Source: a virus. From it: a stretch of 50,867 nucleotides of DNA. The notes beneath the pieces are model-generated. The model saw only the letters and a program-made list of their open reading frames with translations. It was not told the origin of the DNA and searched no databases. The stretch spans positions 1-50,867 of IMG/VR virus record IMGVR_UViG_3300020465_000029, one strand, 5' to 3'. Of the stretch, positions 47,204 through 50,867 are shown one piece after another; within the stretch, counting starts at the first letter, position 1; each line of letters opens with the position of its first letter. Made by a program: the position numbers and the translations under genes.

Positions 47204-48078
47204 AAATTACAATCAAAACAATTAAGGATGCTCTTGATGTTCACAAGGATATGTTAGAACATGAGGGAAGGTTTAACAGTAGACACAAAAGTCTTTTAAA
47301 AAACATAGAAGGGTATTTTGGTAAATACAAGGTACACGAGATACCTAAATATGTAGTTGACAACTATTATAAGTCAGAACAAAAAAGGCGAAATGTAAAG
47401 CCACAAACAATCACAAGAGAGATATCTGTAATAAATGCTTCGTTAAGTTTGTGCTATAATTTAGAATATTTAGAAACAAAGCCAAGAATGTTGGATGCAA
47501 GTCACAAGAGTGATGTAAGAAATGTCTGGCTTACTGAGCCTGAGATTAAAAAATTATTAAATGCAAAACGTTTGAAAAGAAACCCTAGCATTGAGAAAGC
47601 ATGCAAGATCGCACTGACAACCACTGCAAGGAAAAGTGCTATAAGAGAATTAAGGGTAGAGCAGATTAGGTGGGATGAAGGTCTTATAGATTTTAACAAC
47701 GACCTTATGAGGAATAAATCTAAGCCAAGAGCCGTTGTTCCAATTCCAAAAAGTATTGAGTCAATGTTAAGAACGGCTTGCAAAGAAAGCAAAAAGGGGT
47801 TTGTTCTACAGTCCAACAGTGGCAACAAAATTGGAGACCCACTTTATATTTTAAAAGAATGTGTAAGGGATATTGGTCTTAACAAAGATATATGTTTCCA
47901 TACGTTAAGGCACACTGGTGCAGTGCATATGGCGATGAATAACGTTCCTCTTATGGAATTAAGCAGATACATGGGGCATAAAAGCATAGAAATAACTGAA
48001 AAGGTTTATGCAAAATTCTATCCTTCTTTTATGAAACATTCTTCAGAAGTTGCAGGGGGATTGATAAATGACTGTTAA
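47194..48078 (+). CDS. int: Tyrosine recombinase/integrase, 294 aa
   Basis: Catalytic residues fit tyrosine recombinases: Arg 146 (TTTARKSAIREL), HTLRH (His 236, Arg 239), His 262 in YMGHKS and the nucleophile Tyr 272. The N-terminal 100 residues form a SAM-like core-binding domain (RHKSLLKNIEGYFGKYKV). It would integrate phage DNA into the host or resolve multimers. I find no attP core next to it and no clear repressor. Shine-Dalgarno GAGG is present; it overlaps the methyltransferase by 11 bases. Confidence 0.9.
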   Translation: MSLKITIKTIKDALDVHKDMLEHEGRFNSRHKSLLKNIEGYFGKYKVHEIPKYVVDNYYKSEQKRRNVKPQTITREISVINASLSLCYNLEYLETKPRMLDASHKSDVRNVWLTEPEIKKLLNAKRLKRNPSIEKACKIALTTTARKSAIRELRVEQIRWDEGLIDFNNDLMRNKSKPRAVVPIPKSIESMLRTACKESKKGFVLQSNSGNKIGDPLYILKECVRDIGLNKDICFHTLRHTGAVHMAMNNVPLMELSRYMGHKSIEITEKVYAKFYPSFMKHSSEVAGGLINDC

Positions 48079-49162
48079 TGTTTTAGTTGGAGACTGCCGT
48101 GATAAGTTAGATGAATTGCCAGAAAATCATTTTAATACAATTGTGACATCACCACCGTATTGGGGACTTCGTGATTACCAAACTGGTAACTGGGAAGGTG
48201 GCGACCCAAATTGTCTCCATATGAGAACGACAAAAATTGGGAAGACTGTGAAGACAACGACTGGTCATCAGGCAATGCATGACCAAGGCAATGTGGTTGG
48301 GGATGCAATATATAAAACAAAATGTCCTAAATGTGGAGCGACAAGAAAGGACTTGCAAATAGGACTGGAAGAGACACCAGAAGAGTATGTAAATGCATTG
48401 GTAGAAGTTTTTAGGAAGGTCTGGAGAGTGTTAAGAGATGACGGAACAGTTTGGTTAAACCTTGGTGACAGTTATTGTGGAACTGGACACAAGGGAAACC
48501 ATAAAGACCCTAAACACAAGGAAGGAAGGAATGCACAGTCTGTAGCATTAAATAACAAGATACAAGGCTTAAAACAAAAAGACCTTGTGGGTATACCTTG
48601 GAAAGTTGCATTTGCATTGCAGGCTGATGGTTGGTATCTACGTCAAGATATTATATGGCATAAACCAAACCCAATGCCAGAAAGTGTCAAAGATAGATGC
48701 ACAAAATCACATGAGTACATCTTTCTACTTTCTAAAAAGAAAACATATTACTATGACCATGAAGCCATTAAAGAACAGGTAGTTCAGGATTGGGGAACTC
48801 GTGACAGGTCAAAAGGAAAATATCACAATGAGGGTTCAGGGTTGCAACCACATAGTGGATTGGAAAAATCTTATGAAACGAAAAATAAACGTTCTGTTTG
48901 GACTGTTTCCCCTAAACCTTTTCATGAGGCACATTTTGCCGTCTATCCTACAGAATTAATAGAACCATGCATTCTTGCAGGATGCCCAGAAGGTGGCAAC
49001 GTTCTTGATCCATTCGGTGGTGCATGCACTACTGGATTAGTTGCAGACAGATTAAAGCGAAATGCAACATTAATAGAACTTAATGAAGACTATGCAAAAA
49101 TAGGGACAAAACGACTAAACGATGATGCCCCATTGTTTACTGAAGTAGGATCACCCTTCTAG
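48068..49162 (+). CDS. DNA methyltransferase (beta-class, TSPPYW), 364 aa
   Basis: Motif IV TSPPYWGLRDY (residues 28-38) precedes motif I DPFGGACTTGLVADRL (about residues 320-335), the beta-class order for N4-cytosine or N6-adenine methylation. An insertion with CPKCG (about 95-99) and GDPNCLH suggests a zinc finger for target recognition. No matching restriction gene is adjacent, so it is likely a solitary, protective or regulatory phage methyltransferase. It ends 12 bases inside the lysozyme gene of the opposite strand. Confidence 0.9.
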   Translation: MTVNVLVGDCRDKLDELPENHFNTIVTSPPYWGLRDYQTGNWEGGDPNCLHMRTTKIGKTVKTTTGHQAMHDQGNVVGDAIYKTKCPKCGATRKDLQIGLEETPEEYVNALVEVFRKVWRVLRDDGTVWLNLGDSYCGTGHKGNHKDPKHKEGRNAQSVALNNKIQGLKQKDLVGIPWKVAFALQADGWYLRQDIIWHKPNPMPESVKDRCTKSHEYIFLLSKKKTYYYDHEAIKEQVVQDWGTRDRSKGKYHNEGSGLQPHSGLEKSYETKNKRSVWTVSPKPFHEAHFAVYPTELIEPCILAGCPEGGNVLDPFGGACTTGLVADRLKRNATLIELNEDYAKIGTKRLNDDAPLFTEVGSPF

Positions 49163-49603
49163 ATCAAGTATTCTTTTTATTAAACGATCTGCCCTGTTTT
49201 GGGTTTGACGATACCACCTAGAATCTCGCATCTCGTTTGCCATATCAGTCCACCTATGATCATTGCAGGCTGAAATTGTTTTTTTAAATTTAGACAACCT
49301 TGGTCTTCCTAATTGAAAACACATGTTTGCGGTAACTAATCTTGCTTCTTTTGGAAGTCCTGACCAGTCACTGAAGATTTTCTTGCAGTCTTCGATAGTA
49401 ACCTGTATATCATTATCGAAACAGGCTTCAACACGTTCTTTTGAAACCTCGTTGCCGATCTCCATTTCGCTTTCTGGGTCTGTCGGCAACACCAAATGAC
49501 CAATGCCAAACGTAGGTTTCCCAAGGCTACATAAATAAATCTCATACTTTACCCCCTCATCTAGTTCAAGATCATTCCTTAGTCTTTCATTAAACGTTTC
49601 CAT
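49151..49603 (-). CDS. GH24 (T4-type) lysozyme, 150 aa
   Basis: The sequence DEGVKYEIYLCSLGKPTFGI followed by GHL aligns with T4 lysozyme DEG...IGIGHL: Glu 16 matches catalytic Glu 11, Thr 31 matches Thr 26, and Cys 25 takes the place of Asp 20. This E-8aa-C-5aa-T triad is a known variant. I start at the ATG of METFNERL because GGAG precedes it by seven bases; the frame opens earlier at 49648. It degrades peptidoglycan after the holins act. Contains TGACCAGTCA at 49361 as Asp-Trp-Ser on the minus strand. Confidence 0.86.
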   Translation of the reverse strand: METFNERLRNDLELDEGVKYEIYLCSLGKPTFGIGHLVLPTDPESEMEIGNEVSKERVEACFDNDIQVTIEDCKKIFSDWSGLPKEARLVTANMCFQLGRPRLSKFKKTISACNDHRWTDMANEMRDSRWYRQTQNRADRLIKRILDLEG

Positions 49604-50093
49604 TTTTACTCCATACCTCATATTTAGTTTGTTTGTTAAAAGAGCCATCCCATATACTTATGGCTAATGCTCTATCTGGTTTACCACCCTTTCCTAGATA
49701 ATCTTCTCTCCAATCAAGATTAATAAAACGTGAAGGTTGGTGTCTTAAAAATTGTTCTTTCCCCTTTTTACATGCCCATATCCTCTCTGGACATACCAAT
49801 GCCATGTAAGTAACACCTATACTAAATGCATGGTCTATAAATTGTCTAATGGGTTTAAAGGGGGGATTTGTAACAAGTGCTATAGAAGGACATTCTGACC
49901 AGTCAAAAAAATCATTACCAGTTGTAATATCATGAGATATTACGGAATATCCTTCTCTTTCAAACGTTCTTGCCATCCTGCCGTCTCCTGCACAAGATTC
50001 CCATACAGGGATACTTTTGCTCCAACCCAAGTTTTCAACAAGAACGTCTATTATTGGCTGTGGGGTTGGATAATAATCGTTTTTTATTCTCAT
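49590..50093 (-). CDS. NPPF adenine-methyltransferase-like protein, 167 aa
   Basis: Motifs: YPTPQPIIDVLVENL (about residues 7-21), a SAM-site-like VWESCAGDGRMARTFEREG (about 30-48) and NPPF (about 75-78), as in small N6-adenine DNA methyltransferases (Dam/N6_N4-like). Shorter than most. No restriction partner. It probably marks phage DNA or regulates packaging. It overlaps the lysozyme start by 14 bases and the small ORF upstream. A second methyltransferase is at 48068-49162. Confidence 0.78.
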   Translation of the reverse strand: MRIKNDYYPTPQPIIDVLVENLGWSKSIPVWESCAGDGRMARTFEREGYSVISHDITTGNDFFDWSECPSIALVTNPPFKPIRQFIDHAFSIGVTYMALVCPERIWACKKGKEQFLRHQPSRFINLDWREDYLGKGGKPDRALAISIWDGSFNKQTKYEVWSKNGNV

Positions 50094-50262
50094 ATTTTTT
50101 ACCAATAGCTTGATAATAAGCTTTTGTTAATTCTTTCAAATCATACTTTAAAAGCTCGTTTTCTTTTTTTGCTTTTAAAAGCTCTCTTCTCAAGGCTTCT
50201 TCAAAAGTTTCTTCGTGGTTATTCCAACCTTTATTTTCTACTGCTGATTGCACTAAAACCAA
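50035..50262 (-). CDS. Small helical protein in lysis cluster, TTG start, 75 aa
   Basis: A TTG start has AGGAG six bases before it. Sequence (M)VLVQSAVENKGWNNHEETFE, then EALRRELLKAKKENELLKYD and LKELTKAYYQAIGKKYENKK: a coiled coil. Overlaps the two neighbouring genes by 32 and 59 bases. No lipobox or signal, so calling it a spanin would go too far. Confidence 0.55.
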   Translation of the reverse strand: MVLVQSAVENKGWNNHEETFEEALRRELLKAKKENELLKYDLKELTKAYYQAIGKKYENKKRLLSNPTANNRRSC

Positions 50263-50458
50263 AATAAGCTCCTACAAGTCCACACATACTTATATACTGT
50301 GTCATCAATATAGACTCAGCTTCTGCCAATCTTTCTGGAAAAGCAAGTGTTAATACTGTAGTCAAAGACATAAGCAAAATCAAAACCCAAGCCATTCTTC
50401 TTTTATTTCTTTGATAGGCATGTTTGTCTGGAACTAGGTCGTTGCTATCGTCAGACAT
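50231..50458 (-). CDS. Small two-helix membrane protein (holin-like), 75 aa
   Basis: A charged N terminus (MSDDSNDLVPDKHAYQRNKR) is followed by helices WVLILLMSLTTVLTLAFP (about residues 24-41) and ILMTQYISMCGLVGAYFGFS (about 50-69). This matches small phage holins with two membrane helices. Adjacent to the 127-aa holin-like gene and near the lysozyme, so it is likely a holin or antiholin. Confidence 0.68.
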   Translation of the reverse strand: MSDDSNDLVPDKHAYQRNKRRMAWVLILLMSLTTVLTLAFPERLAEAESILMTQYISMCGLVGAYFGFSAISSRK

Positions 50459-50459
50459 G

Positions 50460-50843
50460 TTATTTTTTGCCTCTAAACTTATCCAATCCTCTGATGCCCA
50501 AGGCGGCGGATACTGTTAAGAACAATAAATAGGTATACCAATCTGGCAACTCATTTAATCTTTCAAAACCGTTCTTAACTATATCTTCCATTCCGGGAAT
50601 AAAAACTAAGATTGTGGGGATTAAAATAACAATGGTAACCAGTTCGTCTTTCCAACTATTCTGAGTACCCTGTGCCATAATGATTTCCCATTTTGAATCA
50701 TGGGTTGCGGCAGTTCTCATAATCTCTGCTTCAGCTTCAGCCTTAGTTTGTGCAAGTGTAGCTTTTGCTTTTTGTTTATTTATCTGCCCTTGCATGAACG
50801 ATCCTGCAAGATCAGCAATTGGTCCTATAAATGCTTGAAACAT
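50460..50843 (-). CDS. GTA_holin_3TM-like holin, 127 aa
   Basis: The pattern QINKQKAKATLAQTKAEAEA (helix, residues 20-39), then KDELVTIVILIPTILVFIPG and GFERLNELPDWYTYLLFLTV with SAALGIRGLDKF, matches the holin family of gene transfer agents and alphaproteobacterial phages (two clear and one possible membrane helix). It would release lysozyme by forming membrane holes. First gene of the lysis operon in the window; the gene before it lies beyond the window edge. Confidence 0.82.
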   Translation of the reverse strand: MFQAFIGPIADLAGSFMQGQINKQKAKATLAQTKAEAEAEIMRTAATHDSKWEIIMAQGTQNSWKDELVTIVILIPTILVFIPGMEDIVKNGFERLNELPDWYTYLLFLTVSAALGIRGLDKFRGKK

Positions 50844-50867
50844 AACTTACCCCTGAAAAAATATATG

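Larger units (their letters stand above)
19565..49905. repeat. Dispersed 10-bp repeat TGACCAGTCA / TGACTGGTCA (21 exact copies)
   Basis: Copies start at 19565, 23202, 25167, 27601, 27837, 30701, 32341, 34351, 35406, 37191, 38025, 38744, 40013, 40408, 42176, 42766, 45070, 45605, 46921, 49361 and 49896. The unit has inverted arms TGAC/GTCA around a CA or TG centre. In coding sequence it appears as Asp-Gln-Ser, Thr-Ser-Gln or Asp-Trp-Ser depending on frame, and four copies are non-coding. Chance expectation for such a 10-mer on both strands is about 0.1 in this window. None is in 1-19.5 kb. Near copies with one change also occur (24351, 32299, 40836, 48259). Confidence 0.9.

Noticed and set aside
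1-50867. Window as a complete circular genome
   Set aside because: Joining the ends would extend the tail hub gene only a few codons before a stop, much shorter than the family usually is, and it would overlap the holin start; the window is better read as partial.

Overview
The window is almost certainly one contiguous piece of a tailed, double-stranded DNA phage genome (class Caudoviricetes). It is AT-rich, densely packed, has no bacterial housekeeping genes, and carries a full set of virion, packaging, replication, recombination and lysis genes. The P22-type portal, the gp4-like and gp11-like connector proteins, and the lack of any tape-measure or sheath gene point to podovirus-like morphology. 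The gene style (phage GroES, class II ribonucleotide reductase, low GC, tail proteins with AELNILDGVT repeats) suggests a marine bacterial host, probably alphaproteobacterial; that host call is inference. The left edge cuts a tail gene and the two ends do not join convincingly, so this is a partial genome.

Layout. (1) 1-24.9 kb, minus strand: virion genes. Read in transcription order they run TerL, P22-type portal, GroES, scaffold-like protein, head proteins, major capsid protein, small membrane and basic proteins, connector proteins, then an elaborate tail-fibre cluster (S74 chaperone fibre, C1q-like fibre, 30-repeat fibre) and the start of a tail hub protein. (2) 25.0-27.5 kb, minus strand: small accessory genes (DUF3310, zinc ribbon, ribbon-helix-helix-like, PD-(D/E)XK-like) and the small terminase. 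(3) 27.5-28.4 kb: a regulatory region with palindromic operator-like sites. (4) 28.4-38.9 kb, plus strand: a long early operon with a MoxR-type AAA+ ATPase, an unknown helical protein, a VWA/metallopeptidase protein, many unknown genes, a tRNA-Cys and a SleB-like cell-wall hydrolase. (5) 38.98-44.3 kb, minus strand: replication and nucleotide metabolism (helicase-primase, its zinc domain in a separate frame, a replication initiator-like protein, class II RNR, VRR-NUC nuclease). (6) 44.46-49.16 kb, plus strand: recombination (exonuclease, ERF annealing protein, SSB, HNH protein), tyrosine integrase and DNA methyltransferase. (7) 49.15-50.84 kb, minus strand: lysis (two holin-like proteins, GH24 lysozyme) and a second methyltransferase.

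The most notable observations are: (a) two self-cleaving hammerhead ribozymes, one type III and one type I, with nearly the same core, flanking the first gene of the early operon, so that they could excise a roughly 408-nt RNA; (b) a 10-bp sequence, TGACCAGTCA or its complement, present at least 21 times between 19.5 and 49.9 kb and not seen in the first 19.5 kb, in several reading frames and in non-coding DNA, so selected at DNA level; (c) a CAAGAAWTTCTTG operator-like palindrome in the control region and in degenerate form before two later early genes; (d) the primase zinc-binding domain in a different frame from the primase-helicase body; (e) a tRNA-Cys lacking the usual D-loop/T-loop contact bases. 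The integrase implies capacity for lysogeny, but I find no convincing repressor or attP.
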